Positions 39,913 through 49,812 of a stretch of 64,000 nt of DNA are shown here, piece after piece. The notes beneath the pieces were generated by a model. The model was not told where the DNA came from. It made no database searches and saw nothing but the letters and a program-made list of their open reading frames with translations. How positions within the stretch are numbered: position 1 is the stretch's first letter; each line of letters opens with the position of its first letter. The position numbers and the translations under genes were made by a program. Origin of the DNA: Clostridium sp. cel8 (lineage in GTDB: Bacteria; Bacillota; Clostridia; Clostridiales; Clostridiaceae); contig NZ_JACGAG010000002.1 of the NCBI RefSeq assembly GCF_014050525.1, forward strand, positions 1 to 64,000, written 5' to 3'.

Positions 39913-40411
39913 CTCTATCACCTATTTCTATAACATTTTTCAAATTTTCAGTTAGCCTTTCAGCTTCCTTATATGTTATTAAAGGTATCTCTTCAGTAAT
40001 TCCAGCAGTTATTATATTAACAGAGGCTATTCCATAAATTCTCTGTATAGGTCCTTGTTTTATCTCTAAATTTTGAATTCTTGAAATAGGTATTACAGTT
40101 TTCTTTTTTACTATAATTCCTCTTATAAGTTCTATTTTATCTTTAAATATTCCATACTTCCACTGCTTATATTCTATAAATGGGAATATATAGCTGTCCA
40201 CTATACACATTGCAATAATAAGCCCCAATATTACATATGTAGAAATTTTAACAATCTTTATGTGCCCAAATTTTGGTATTATAAAAAAATGAGCTATAAG
40301 ACTACATATAAATATAAAAATTATTGATCCTATAGTTCTTCCTATAATCCATGCTTTTATAGAATTTTTATCAATATTTTTATAATATGTTTTATCGTAA
40401 TTACTCCTCAT
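39905..40411 (-). CDS. Bacterial PH-domain membrane protein, YdbS-like
   Basis: A 168-residue protein with two N-terminal membrane segments and one bPH2 domain. The core motif is TVIPISRIQNLEIKQGPIQR, followed by IYGIASVNIITAG. It overlaps the larger YdbT-like gene, and the two are found as a pair in many Firmicutes, so they probably act together in the membrane. AAGGAGGAA precedes the ATG. Confidence 0.85.
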   Translation of the reverse strand: MRSNYDKTYYKNIDKNSIKAWIIGRTIGSIIFIFICSLIAHFFIIPKFGHIKIVKISTYVILGLIIAMCIVDSYIFPFIEYKQWKYGIFKDKIELIRGIIVKKKTVIPISRIQNLEIKQGPIQRIYGIASVNIITAGITEEIPLITYKEAERLTENLKNVIEIGDRVE

Positions 40412-40436
40412 ATTTCCTCCTTATGCATTAAAATTA

Positions 40437-40476
40437 AAATGTCAGGTGACAATATTAATACATCGCCTGACATTTT
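40437..40476 (-). terminator. Terminator after luxS
   Basis: AAAATGTCAGG pairs with CCTGACATTTT around an AT-rich loop, just beyond the luxS stop and before the ydbS-like gene. Confidence 0.75.
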
Positions 40477-40489
40477 AGTTTATTTAATT

Positions 40490-40969
40490 TTAATTAGGAT
40501 AAACAAGTCTATCCTCACTTATGTTATTTAAAACTTCATCTAGATATTTACGTCCCCAATAATTTGCCATAGGTAAATTCATATCAAGATAGTTTCCGCA
40601 ATCCTTTGCTGCTGCACCTGGAATATCACCTTTAAAATCAGCAATAAAATTATACATCTCCTTAAGTAAATCTATAATATCTTTTGACTGATAATCTCCA
40701 GCTAAAATTAAATAAAAACCTGTTCTGCATCCCATTGGTCCAAAATAAACTATTTTTGATGCATAGTCCTTGTGATTTCTCAAAAAAGTTGCTCCAAGAT
40801 GTTCAATTGTGTGGACTTCTGCAGTATTCATAACAGGTTCATCATTTGGACTTGTCATTCTTATATCAAAAGTAGTTAAAACTACATCTCCAAACTTATC
40901 TTTTCTAGAAACATAGACACCTGGTTTCAATTTAATATGATCAACTGTAAAGCTTGCGATTTTTTCCAT
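40490..40969 (-). CDS. luxS: S-ribosylhomocysteine lyase
   Basis: LuxS splits S-ribosylhomocysteine into homocysteine and DPD, the precursor of autoinducer-2, as part of the activated methyl cycle. The metal site H53, H57 (HTIEHLGAT) and C124 (KDCGNY) is complete, with the catalytic E56 and C81 (GPMGCRTGFY). At 159 residues it is full length. It is a single gene; no SAM riboswitch is visible in the upstream 135 bp. TAGGAGGTAG precedes the ATG. Confidence 0.96.
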   Translation of the reverse strand: MEKIASFTVDHIKLKPGVYVSRKDKFGDVVLTTFDIRMTSPNDEPVMNTAEVHTIEHLGATFLRNHKDYASKIVYFGPMGCRTGFYLILAGDYQSKDIIDLLKEMYNFIADFKGDIPGAAAKDCGNYLDMNLPMANYWGRKYLDEVLNNISEDRLVYPN

Positions 40970-41104
40970 ACAAACTACCTCCTACTGAGTTATTACTGTA
41001 TTACAGTTTAAAATTCACTTATAAATAATTCTACAACTTTTTATAATTTAAGTAAACTCACTTATAGTTTTATTGTTTCTAATTATGTATCCTTGATTGA
41101 TGTT

Positions 41105-41722
41105 TTATTCTATGGCTAATTTTAAAAAAGCAAATCCTAATTTTAACCCGTAATAAATTATAACTGCACCGCAAATCACATTAATAGCTTTAATAGATTT
41201 ATTATTAAAATTACTTTTAAAAATTGATATAATAGTTGTAATTCCAAAAAACCACAAAAATGAGGCACTACACACACCAACCATAAATAGATCTGCACTT
41301 GTTCCAGCTAATGACGCTCTAATTCCTCCTAAAAGCAATGAACCATCAATAATTGCCTGTGGATTTACCCATGTTACAGTAAAACTCTTAATAGCTGTTT
41401 TAATAAAACTTTTATCCGTTTCCAGAGTATTTGATATTTCCGTGCTACTTGTTATAAGCCTTATTCCCATATATATTACAGCAATACACCCTATGCATAA
41501 AATTAACATTCTAAAAATATTTGACTCTTTAATTATTGAACCAATTCCAAAAAAGCAGCATATTGCAAGGGAACAATCAAAAAATGTAGTTATTCCCGCT
41601 GTCTTATATGCCTCCCACCTTTTATTATTCAAAGACGAATTTATTACATACATGTTCTGCATTCCTATTGGTGCTACATAGGCAAATCCTAAAATAATTC
41701 CTTGTAAAAAATACGCTAACAT
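41105..41722 (-). CDS. LysE/ArgO-family amino acid exporter
   Basis: A 205-residue membrane protein with about six hydrophobic helices and the N-terminal GFAYVAPIGMQNMYVINSSL motif typical of LysE/ArgO exporters of basic amino acids, plus the mid-protein FTVTWVNPQAIID. It lies about 110 bp downstream of a MocR-type regulator on the same strand, which may control it. The substrate is not certain. ATAGGAGGAAG precedes the ATG. Confidence 0.88.
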   Translation of the reverse strand: MLAYFLQGIILGFAYVAPIGMQNMYVINSSLNNKRWEAYKTAGITTFFDCSLAICCFFGIGSIIKESNIFRMLILCIGCIAVIYMGIRLITSSTEISNTLETDKSFIKTAIKSFTVTWVNPQAIIDGSLLLGGIRASLAGTSADLFMVGVCSASFLWFFGITTIISIFKSNFNNKSIKAINVICGAVIIYYGLKLGFAFLKLAIE

Positions 41723-41830
41723 AACTTCCTCCTATGAATATCTTTTATTAAATTATATTTAGAATATGCCTGTATATCCACAACCAAAATTTCAAAAATT
41801 ATTCCAACCAAAAATTGAAGCCTTAAAATT

Positions 41831-43285
41831 TTACATTAAACTTCTAATTATTTCAGACAATTTTTTCAAAGACAATTTCATATCAGTTTCTGATGCATAG
41901 GAGTAGGATATTCTAATACATGAATTTTTGCTAAAATCATATATACTTCCTGGATTTATCAATATACCATTTTTATATGCTATATGAAACAACCTTTTCA
42001 TAGATATATTGCCTTTTATTTTAAGCCACACATAAAATCCTCCACTTGGTCTGTTCCAAACAGCTATATCTGAAAAATACCTATCTAATGTATCAAGTAC
42101 AATCTTTCTTCTCACTTTTAATTTATTTCTTAAAAGATCTACATACTTGCTATATAATCCACTGGACATCCATTCAGTTAGGATCAACTGAGAAATTGAA
42201 CTTGCCCCATAATCTGTCTGCATTTTTATATCTCCCAGTCGTTCTATAACAGGCTCAGGCCCTATAATCCAGCCTATTCTAAACCCAGGTGCCAATGACT
42301 TTGATACAGTGCCTATATATAACACTGTTCCAGTTGTATCAATAGATTTCAATGGAGGTGGTGGAACCTTATCTATCCAAAGTTCCCTATATGCATCATC
42401 TTCTATAATTGGCAACCTATTCTCCATACATACAGAAAGAAGCTCTTTACGCCTGAACATAGGCATTACATTTCCAGTAGGATTATGATATGTAGGTATT
42501 GAATATAAAGCTTTAGTGTTGGAATTGATTGAATTCAAAAGTTCCTGTATTTTTATTCCATAATTATCCATTGAAACTCCTCTTAAATTTATTCCTAAAG
42601 ATTGAAAAATATGTAATGATTTTAAATAAGATGGTTTTTCAGTAATTACAGATGATCCTCTTTGAAGTATTCCCATTGAAATTAATTGAATGGCTTGGAT
42701 TGATCCAGAAACTATAAGTATTGAATTTGGAGAAACATTTATTCCAAGTTGTTTAACATATTTGCTTATTTCCTTTCTTAAATCAAAAGAGCCTTTAGGT
42801 TCCTCATAACCTAAAGAGTAGATCTTACTTGAAACTTTATTCATCACAGCTTTCATCATTTCATGTGGAAAAAGTTCTGGAGAAAGTTCTCCTGTTCCAA
42901 GGCGTACAATATCATCTCTAAATTCAAGTTTATTAATCATCTGCACTGTATGTAAATTAGGCTTATAAATTCCATATTTAATATAACTATCCCAATTAGG
43001 TCTAGCAATTGATGTAAGTAATGACCAAGTATTATTGACAACTATAGTACCTCTACTTCCTCTTCCATCTATAAGTCCTTCTGCTTTTAATTCTTCCAAA
43101 GCCTCTACAACAGTGCTTCTATTTACATTCATATCTTTTGCCATTTCTCTTTGTGACTTAAGCCTTGATCCTATTTCTAACTTTCCGGACAATATATTTT
43201 CTCTAATATGTAAGAATATCTGCTTATAGATTGGAACTTTAAAACTTTTATCTGGAACCCAGTTATCTACACTGTCCAATTGCAT
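41831..43285 (-). CDS. MocR/GabR-type transcriptional regulator
   Basis: A 484-residue fusion of an N-terminal GntR-type winged helix (residues 15-80, with GSRLKSQREMAKDMNVNRSTVVEALEELKAEGLI) and a large class I aminotransferase-like domain that binds PLP. The PLP lysine is in TVSKSLAPGFRIGW, and YHNPTG is also present. Such regulators sense amino-acid or vitamin B6 metabolites. Its neighbours are a LysE exporter downstream and a divergent proline symporter, both plausible targets. AGGAGG lies two bases before the ATG, a tight spacing. Confidence 0.92.
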   Translation of the reverse strand: MQLDSVDNWVPDKSFKVPIYKQIFLHIRENILSGKLEIGSRLKSQREMAKDMNVNRSTVVEALEELKAEGLIDGRGSRGTIVVNNTWSLLTSIARPNWDSYIKYGIYKPNLHTVQMINKLEFRDDIVRLGTGELSPELFPHEMMKAVMNKVSSKIYSLGYEEPKGSFDLRKEISKYVKQLGINVSPNSILIVSGSIQAIQLISMGILQRGSSVITEKPSYLKSLHIFQSLGINLRGVSMDNYGIKIQELLNSINSNTKALYSIPTYHNPTGNVMPMFRRKELLSVCMENRLPIIEDDAYRELWIDKVPPPPLKSIDTTGTVLYIGTVSKSLAPGFRIGWIIGPEPVIERLGDIKMQTDYGASSISQLILTEWMSSGLYSKYVDLLRNKLKVRRKIVLDTLDRYFSDIAVWNRPSGGFYVWLKIKGNISMKRLFHIAYKNGILINPGSIYDFSKNSCIRISYSYASETDMKLSLKKLSEIIRSLM

Positions 43286-43531
43286 ATCCTCCTAAAATTT
43301 TTATATATTTATATTTTAATCTTTTATATTAATAAAATCTATAGATTACTTATTGCCTTAAATATGAATATTTGTAAAGACTATTTAGTCAAACTCACTT
43401 TATAAATCATTATAAAAATTCTGAAAATTACTAAATCAATGGAAATATATTAGATAATATATTATTATTTAAATAAGTGCTTAAAAAATACTTAAATTAA
43501 TAGTCAATTAATAAATTAAAGGAGCTTTAAA

Positions 43532-45004
43532 ATGAATTCTTATTCAATTGTCGCAATTATCTTGTACTTAGTTATACTGCTTTTAATAGGATATCACTCT
43601 TATAAAAAAACCCATGACATTTCAGGATATATGCTAGGTAATAGAAGTCTTGGTCCTATTGTAACTGCCCTTTCTGCAGGAGCCAGTGATATGAGTGGTT
43701 GGATGCTTATGGGGCTCCCAGGAGCAGTATATGTTACAGGAATTTCAAGTATATGGCTTGGTGTAGGTTTAACAATAGGAGCATATTTTAACTATCGTCT
43801 ACTTGCCCCAAGGTTTAGAATATATACAGAAATATCAAATAATTCTCTAACAGTTCCAGATTATCTTGAGAATAGATTTAAGGACAATCAGAATATGCTT
43901 AGACTTGTATCTGGAATAATAATACTTGTTTTTTTTACATTATATGTATCATCTGGTATTGTTGCAGGAGGAAAACTGTTTAAAAATTTATTTGGACTTA
44001 CTTATACATCTGGTGTAATAGCTACAATTTCAATAGTTGTACTTTATACATATTTTGGCGGATTTCTCGCTGTAAGTCTTACAGATTTTTTTCAAGGGAC
44101 ACTTATGTTTATAGCATTAATTTTAGTACCTTTAGTTACATATATGAATATAGGAGTAGATCCAAGTACATTTGTGCACAAAGTAACAGCTATTAACCCT
44201 TCCCTTTTTGATATATTTAAAGGTGCAAGTCTTTCTACTATAATTGGTTTTTTAGCTTGGGGTTTAGGTTATTTCGGACAACCTCATATAGTAGTTCGTT
44301 TTATGGCAATTAAATCTGCAAAAGAACTAAAATCCGCAAGACGAATTGGCATAGGTTGGATGGCTATAGGTCTTCTTGGAGCGATATCAAGTGGAATTAC
44401 AGGACTTGTATATTTTACAACACACAACCAAACTCTAAATGATCCTGAAATGGTATTTTTAAGTCTTGGATATATATTATTCCATCCATTTATTACTGGT
44501 GTAATACTTACTGCAGTGCTTGCCGCAATTATGAGTACTATTTCATCACAACTTTTAGTATGTTCTAGCTCAATAACAAAAGATTTCTATCTTACTTTTT
44601 TTAACAAAGAAGCATCAGAACGTACTCAAGTACTTGTAGGTAGGATATCTGTTCTAATAGTATCAGCTTTTGCAATTGTACTTGCCTATGTTCAAAATGA
44701 GACTATCTTAAATATTGTGGCTCATGCATGGGCTGGATTTGGTTCATCTTTTGGTCCTGTTTTGCTATTAAGCCTGTACTGGAAGCGGATGAATAAATGG
44801 GGTGCACTATCAGGAATGTTACTAGGTGGATTTACAGTTATATTGTGGATTTCATTTGGATTGTCATCATATCTATATGAAATGATTCCAGGATTTACAT
44901 TATCTCTTATATCTATTGTAATTGTAAGTCTACTCACAAAACAACCAAATGAATCAGTAGATGAGGAATTTAATAATATGGAAGAAAAGATAAATATAAT
45001 GTAA
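43532..45004 (+). CDS. putP: Sodium/proline symporter
   Basis: A sodium:solute symporter of about 490 residues with roughly 12-13 membrane segments. It has SAGASDMSGWMLMGLPG, the PutP-type Na and proline site, and the RIGIGWMAIGLLGA and GFGSSFGPVLLLSLYWKR stretches of the family. It imports proline for osmoprotection or fermentation. Transcribed divergently from the MocR regulator across a 246-bp AT-rich gap in which no clear operator was seen. AAAGGAGC precedes the ATG. Confidence 0.93.
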   Translation: MNSYSIVAIILYLVILLLIGYHSYKKTHDISGYMLGNRSLGPIVTALSAGASDMSGWMLMGLPGAVYVTGISSIWLGVGLTIGAYFNYRLLAPRFRIYTEISNNSLTVPDYLENRFKDNQNMLRLVSGIIILVFFTLYVSSGIVAGGKLFKNLFGLTYTSGVIATISIVVLYTYFGGFLAVSLTDFFQGTLMFIALILVPLVTYMNIGVDPSTFVHKVTAINPSLFDIFKGASLSTIIGFLAWGLGYFGQPHIVVRFMAIKSAKELKSARRIGIGWMAIGLLGAISSGITGLVYFTTHNQTLNDPEMVFLSLGYILFHPFITGVILTAVLAAIMSTISSQLLVCSSSITKDFYLTFFNKEASERTQVLVGRISVLIVSAFAIVLAYVQNETILNIVAHAWAGFGSSFGPVLLLSLYWKRMNKWGALSGMLLGGFTVILWISFGLSSYLYEMIPGFTLSLISIVIVSLLTKQPNESVDEEFNNMEEKINIM

Positions 45005-45080
45005 AGTACTTATATTTCAGCACAAAATTTATTCTCAATATTGTCTATATCATTATTATAAGGGCAATTAATAATAAATT

Positions 45081-45130
45081 TAGGGAATGTGAGTATACTT
45101 GTTTTTATACAAATCTACTTACATTCCCTA
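45081..45130. terminator. Hairpin between putP and spoIIP
   Basis: TAGGGAATGT-AGTA pairs with TACT-ACATTCCCTA around a 20-base loop, in the gap between the converging putP and spoIIP genes. It lacks a long U-run, so it is a probable rather than certain terminator. Confidence 0.55.
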
Positions 45131-45156
45131 CCCATATTTACTACTTAAAAATTTTA

Positions 45157-46188
45157 TCACTCTATAACTTGGGCAATTATCCTAGCTACATACTTCATAG
45201 TAGCTTTTGATTCAGTTGTAGTATTTACATCTGATCCGACTTCCATAAGAAGCGCATTATTGCTTTTATCTTGGTTAAAATATCTTGTACCATAGTTATA
45301 ATAGTATACCCCATTTGATAAGCCAGGATAAAGCTTTTTTGACAAAGCCAATATCTTATTTACTAAAATCATATTTTTATCAAAGTGAGGATTCTTTTTT
45401 GCCATAACAAACATATATTTAGCTACATTTTCCCCGTTTATATTAATAGTAGTAGCATTTTTATTTTCTGATGCATCTCTATGCATATCTATTACAAGCT
45501 TAAAGTCGCCATATTTTTTTAAGTACTTATCTAAAGTTACTGAAGATCTTGAATAACTTTGAGTATACGCTTCAGCATCATGTACTGTTTTATCATTTAT
45601 TGCATATATTCCATATTTTTTCAGTTCTGCTACAAGTTGATCTCCTACAGCACATACATTTTTACTATCATCAAAACTATTCGGACCTCCAGGCTTATAA
45701 CTTTCTGTAGTATGTGTGTGATATATCAAAACATCTGGTTTTTCTTTATTCATAGTTCTCTTTAAACTTGGATCAAAAACACTAGAACCTCTACTCAAAT
45801 TTTCATTTCCATCTGCCTTAGCTATCTGGGTATCATCTAATTTAAATTTAGTCACACTATTTTTGAAATCATTAATTCCTAAAAAAGCTACTTCATTTTC
45901 CAATACAGAAAGAGGACTTTTTATATTAATATTAAATATACCAAGTGGCGTATTTTCTAAAGAAAAGCTATTTTCTGCCATATCATCTTCATTAAAACAA
46001 GTGGCCTTTACTGCAGGCATTGTATAATTTAACACTTGAACATAAAACATATTTCCTTTAGCTTTAACAGTGCTTGTATTACTTGCCTTAACTAAATATG
46101 GTAAAATTATTACAAATATAAGACTTATAATTAAAGTCAATATCTCTAATTTTGGATTATCTTGCCTACTAAATCTTTTATAATTCAA
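45157..46188 (-). CDS. spoIIP: Stage II sporulation protein P
   Basis: SpoIIP is the amidase/endopeptidase that, with SpoIID and SpoIIM, degrades septal wall and drives engulfment during sporulation. The 343-residue protein has one N-terminal membrane segment (residues 15-35) and an amidase domain with IYHTHTTESY, LVIDMHRDAS and LLMEVGSD, including the metal-binding His and Glu. The only in-frame start is TTG at 46188. The strong GGGGAGGGAA lies upstream of a GC hairpin (46198-46221), an unusual arrangement. No sporulation genes adjoin it. Confidence 0.93.
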   Translation of the reverse strand: MNYKRFSRQDNPKLEILTLIISLIFVIILPYLVKASNTSTVKAKGNMFYVQVLNYTMPAVKATCFNEDDMAENSFSLENTPLGIFNINIKSPLSVLENEVAFLGINDFKNSVTKFKLDDTQIAKADGNENLSRGSSVFDPSLKRTMNKEKPDVLIYHTHTTESYKPGGPNSFDDSKNVCAVGDQLVAELKKYGIYAINDKTVHDAEAYTQSYSRSSVTLDKYLKKYGDFKLVIDMHRDASENKNATTININGENVAKYMFVMAKKNPHFDKNMILVNKILALSKKLYPGLSNGVYYYNYGTRYFNQDKSNNALLMEVGSDVNTTTESKATMKYVARIIAQVIE

Positions 46189-46197
46189 TACATTTGC

Positions 46198-46231
46198 CGC
46201 TTATAATTTTTATTGCGGCTTCCCTCCCCTT
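46198..46231 (-). promoter_or_regulatory. Ribosome site and hairpin before spoIIP
   Basis: On the minus strand GGGGAGGGAA is followed by GCCGC...GCGGC (46198-46221; an inner ATAA/TTAT pairing continues the stem), then AAATGTA and the TTG start. Linear spacing is too long for initiation; folding the hairpin would bring the ribosome site to about nine bases from the start. Confidence 0.5.
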
Positions 46232-46357
46232 CATTCGTTTTATATTTCAATTAATTAATATATATGATATAGGCTTAAATTAAATTACCTATAATGCAAA
46301 AATACTTTATTATGTTATAATCTTTATTGTAAATATTTTTGGTAAAGGAGAAATAAC

Positions 46358-47149
46358 ATGAGCAATGCAGATAAGCAATATTTAAATATTATAGAAAATA
46401 TATTAAAAAATGGATATTACGATCAAAACAGAACAGGTATACCTACATTCAAACTTCCACACCAAATAATGCAATTTGATTTATCTAAAGAATTCCCTAT
46501 ATTAACCACTAAATTTGTGGCTTTTAAAACAGCTGTAAAAGAGCTTCTATGGATATATAAAGATCAATCAAATGATGTTAGAAAACTACAAGAGCAAAAT
46601 GTGCATATATGGGATGAATGGATGATGGAAGATGGTACTATAGGTAAAGCCTATGGATATCAAATAGCTAAGTTCAAACAAGTTGATAAACTCATAGATA
46701 CTATAAAAAACGACCCACAAAATAGAAGAATGATTATGTCAATGTGGAATATATCAGATCTTCCAGATATGGCACTACAGCCATGCTGCTATGAAACTCT
46801 TTGGGACGTTCAAGGAGATAAATTAAACTGCATGCTAGTTCAAAGAAGTGGTGATTTTCCTTTAGGTGTGCCATTTAACATGTGTCAATATGCAGTTTTA
46901 GTCCACCTTATAGCTAAGGTAACAGGATTAAAACCTGGTTTATTCACACACGTTATTAATAACGCACATATTTACGAAAATGAAGTTGAAGGAATGAAGC
47001 TCCAACTTACAAGAAAAGATAAGGCCTATGATGCCCCAAAATTATGGATAAATCCTGAAATAGATAATTTTTATGATTTTTCCATAGATGATATAAAACT
47101 TATTGACTACAAACATCATGGCAAAATAAAGATGGAGGTAGCTGTATAA
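46358..47149 (+). CDS. thyA: Thymidylate synthase
   Basis: ThyA methylates dUMP to dTMP using methylene-THF as carbon donor and reductant. Motifs include [12 protein letters not shown], the nucleophile in [13 protein letters not shown] (Cys-Cys; the catalytic one aligns with the PC of other ThyA proteins), [13 protein letters not shown] and [15 protein letters not shown]. At 263 residues it is the usual length. It overlaps folA by one base, so the enzyme that oxidises folate is coupled to the one that restores it. AAAGGAGAAA precedes the ATG. Confidence 0.96.
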   Translation: MSNADKQYLNIIENILKNGYYDQNRTGIPTFKLPHQIMQFDLSKEFPILTTKFVAFKTAVKELLWIYKDQSNDVRKLQEQNVHIWDEWMMEDGTIGKAYGYQIAKFKQVDKLIDTIKNDPQNRRMIMSMWNISDLPDMALQPCCYETLWDVQGDKLNCMLVQRSGDFPLGVPFNMCQYAVLVHLIAKVTGLKPGLFTHVINNAHIYENEVEGMKLQLTRKDKAYDAPKLWINPEIDNFYDFSIDDIKLIDYKHHGKIKMEVAV

Positions 47150-47634
47150 TGCTAAGTATAATTGCAGCTCTTAATCAAGACTTTATTATAGGAAGAGATA
47201 ATAATTTAATATGGCATATATCTAGGGATTTAAAGAGATTTAAAAAAATAACTTCAGGAAAAACAATTGTAATGGGTAGAAAGACATTTGAATCTCTCCC
47301 TGGAGTACTTCCAAACAGGAAACATATAGTCATTACTAGAGATAAAAATTATACAGTTAAAGAAGATTCTGTATTGATTATCCATGATATAAATGACATC
47401 TTAAAGTATAAGGATTCTAAAGAAGAAGTATTTATAATAGGCGGAGGCGAAATTTACAGACAATTCATTCCATACTGCAAAAAACTATATTTAACAGAAA
47501 TAATTTCTAATGAAACTGGTGATACCTACTTTCCAAAGTTTAATAGAGAGGATTATACTGTAATTGAAAAGGAAACTCACTTAGATGATAACATAAATTA
47601 CAGTTTTACAACTCTTGAAAAGAAAAAATTATAA
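47149..47634 (+). CDS. folA: Dihydrofolate reductase
   Basis: Dihydrofolate reductase regenerates THF with NADPH after thymidylate synthesis. The 161 residues contain the N-terminal SIIAALNQDFIIGRDNNLIWH, the active-site acid, GKTIVMGRKTFESLP and FIIGGGEIYRQF. The ATG overlaps the thyA stop in TAATG. Folate import by the THF-controlled FolT at 15 kb would feed the same pool. Confidence 0.95.
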   Translation: MLSIIAALNQDFIIGRDNNLIWHISRDLKRFKKITSGKTIVMGRKTFESLPGVLPNRKHIVITRDKNYTVKEDSVLIIHDINDILKYKDSKEEVFIIGGGEIYRQFIPYCKKLYLTEIISNETGDTYFPKFNREDYTVIEKETHLDDNINYSFTTLEKKKL

Positions 47635-47637
47635 TTT

Positions 47638-47669
47638 AAACTGCTGATATTCAACATTATCAGCAGTTT
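47638..47669. terminator. Terminator after thyA-folA
   Basis: AAACTGCTGATA pairs perfectly with TATCAGCAGTTT around an 8-base loop between two converging genes. Confidence 0.8.
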
Positions 47670-47674
47670 AAAAT

Positions 47675-49636
47675 CTATTTAAGACAGTGCATATATTTCC
47701 TTGCTTCACTTCCCTTTACTAAAAATGGTTGACCTTTTGAACAAAACACTGAAGATGAAGTATATTCAGGATCTGAATCTTTATTATATGATATTTTTTT
47801 AATAACCTCATCTTGATTATGACACACATCATATCCATCAAATACCATACTAATTCTTCCTCTTCCTTTAGTAAATGACATAAATTCTACAGTGTAGTTC
47901 ATAAATTCAGATACAGGCCCTCGAGCTGAAATAACTACATTATCATTTGTAATTTCAGGTGCCTTAAATGTGCCACTTAACTTTTTTATATCAGCCAATA
48001 TTCTTCCCATATAGTTAACTTCTGCCTTTATATTTATATTGTAATATGGCTCTAGGAGTATATTTTCCGCATTTTCAAGTCCTTGTCTAAGTGCCCTAAA
48101 TGTAGCTTCTCTAAAATCTCCTCCTGAAGTATGCTTTATATGTGATCTTCCATCTACGAGAGTTATAACAATATCAGTAAGAGGAGAACCTGTAAGTATT
48201 CCTCTATGCTCTCTTTCATAAATATGCTTTTTTATTAACTTTTGGTAATTTATATCAAGAGTATCTACATGACATATACTTTTAAACACAATTCCTGTAT
48301 TTCTCTTTCCTGGATCTAGTTTTAAATGTACTTCAGCATAGTGTCTTAGTGGTTCAAAGTGTCCACATCCATAGGCTTCAGATAAAATTGTTTCCTTATA
48401 TAAAATCTTACAAGGTCCAAATTCAACTTTTATTTTAAATCTCTTCTCAACAATTTCTTTTAGCACCTCAAGCTGAATAGTTCCCATAACAGAAATTTCT
48501 ATTTCCTGTAATTTTTGATTCCATGAAACTCTTAATGAAGGATCCTCTTCTTCTAAAATCTTAAAACATTCAAGTACATCTTTAGGATTTAAATTTTTGT
48601 CAAATATAACTTTTGACTTTAAAGCAGGCACCATATTATAATTTGAATAATTATCTAATTTCCCAATTCCACACCCTGCATATGCACTTTTAAGTCCTTT
48701 AACTGCTACAAGTTGTCCAGGGTTTACGGTATCTATATTTTTAAACTTATCACCATTATATAGTCTTATTTCATTTACTTTCTCTACAACTTTTTTATCT
48801 TCATCTTTACAATTTATTTCTATTTCATCTTTTACTTTTAAACTACCACTTAAAATTTTCATATATACAAGCTTATTTCTCTGCTCATCATGTCTTACCT
48901 TGTATACAATCCCTTTTAAGTCATCTTTACTATCATATTTTGTAAAAGTTAGAAAATCAAGCTTTTCCAAAAATTCATCTATTCCTATATCAAAAAGTGC
49001 AGAACCATTCATGCATATAAATATCCTGTTTTCTTTTATCATCCTTTTTAAAGATTCTATCCAAAAAAGTTCATCATAATCTTCTTCTATGTATCTTTCT
49101 AAAAGAGCATCATCTCGATCTGCCATAAATTCCATAAGTTCCTTTGAAATAATTCTGGAGTTATCTTCATAAGATATGAGATATGCACTATCTGTTAAAT
49201 TTACATTGATATCTTTCATTATGGATTTCATATTGTTTTCTTCCCTGTCAATCTTGTTTATAAAGAAAAATGTAGGTATATTGTACTTTCTTAAAAGATT
49301 CCATATAACTTCAGTCTGCGCCTGCAGACCATCTACTCCACTTATCACAAGAATTGCATAGTCCATTACAGCTATTGATCTTTCCATTTCAGGAGAAAAA
49401 TCTGCATGTCCTGGAGTATCTATTAAATAGTAAGTTGATTGATTATATTTAAAAACAGCCTGATTTGAAAACACAGTAATTCCTCTCTGTTTTTCTATAT
49501 CATCGCTATCTAAAAAAGAGTTTTTATGATCAACTCTTCCAAAATTCTTTATACACTTTGTGTGATATAATATCTGTTCAGCAAAAGTAGTTTTTCCTGC
49601 ATCTACATGTGCTAAAAGTCCTATCACTTTATTCAT
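47675..49636 (-). CDS. Tet-like ribosomal protection GTPase
   Basis: A translational GTPase of the EF-G/TetM type, 653 residues. G-domain motifs are AHVDAGKTT (residues 10-18), EKQRGITV, DTPGHADF and NKID, followed by domains II to V of the Tet ribosome-protection group. In this group the protein displaces tetracycline from the ribosome. However, many clostridial chromosomes carry similar GTPases of unproven resistance function, and sequence alone cannot separate these. The start is ATG at 49636 behind CAGGTGATT; an upstream ATG at 49660 would bury that site. No mobile element adjoins it. Confidence 0.88.
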   Translation of the reverse strand: MNKVIGLLAHVDAGKTTFAEQILYHTKCIKNFGRVDHKNSFLDSDDIEKQRGITVFSNQAVFKYNQSTYYLIDTPGHADFSPEMERSIAVMDYAILVISGVDGLQAQTEVIWNLLRKYNIPTFFFINKIDREENNMKSIMKDINVNLTDSAYLISYEDNSRIISKELMEFMADRDDALLERYIEEDYDELFWIESLKRMIKENRIFICMNGSALFDIGIDEFLEKLDFLTFTKYDSKDDLKGIVYKVRHDEQRNKLVYMKILSGSLKVKDEIEINCKDEDKKVVEKVNEIRLYNGDKFKNIDTVNPGQLVAVKGLKSAYAGCGIGKLDNYSNYNMVPALKSKVIFDKNLNPKDVLECFKILEEEDPSLRVSWNQKLQEIEISVMGTIQLEVLKEIVEKRFKIKVEFGPCKILYKETILSEAYGCGHFEPLRHYAEVHLKLDPGKRNTGIVFKSICHVDTLDINYQKLIKKHIYEREHRGILTGSPLTDIVITLVDGRSHIKHTSGGDFREATFRALRQGLENAENILLEPYYNINIKAEVNYMGRILADIKKLSGTFKAPEITNDNVVISARGPVSEFMNYTVEFMSFTKGRGRISMVFDGYDVCHNQDEVIKKISYNKDSDPEYTSSSVFCSKGQPFLVKGSEARKYMHCLK

Positions 49637-49734
49637 GAAATAATCACCTGCCCTTTTCATACAATAATTATAACATTCTGAACAATAATTTAGCTACACT
49701 ATTGCATATTGAGAATACAGCTCAAATTAAAATA

Positions 49735-49787
49735 TTAACCTATAAAAACAATCTACCATTTTCAGGCAAATCATTTCTATAGGTTAA
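49735..49787. repeat. Widely spaced inverted repeat before the Tet-like gene
   Basis: TTAACCTATA and TATAGGTTAA form a perfect 10-bp pair separated by 33 bases, between the PHP phosphatase stop and the GTPase start. It may be the end of the PHP transcript or a leader structure; the meaning is unknown. Confidence 0.35.
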
Positions 49788-49812
49788 ATTTGTTACTTAT
49801 TGAAAGTTTGAG

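Noticed and set aside
40970-41104. SAM riboswitch before luxS
   Set aside because: No S-box core or terminator structure was recognised in this gap.
41723-41830. Lysine riboswitch before the LysE exporter
   Set aside because: The gap is only about 110 bp and has none of the conserved L-box segments.
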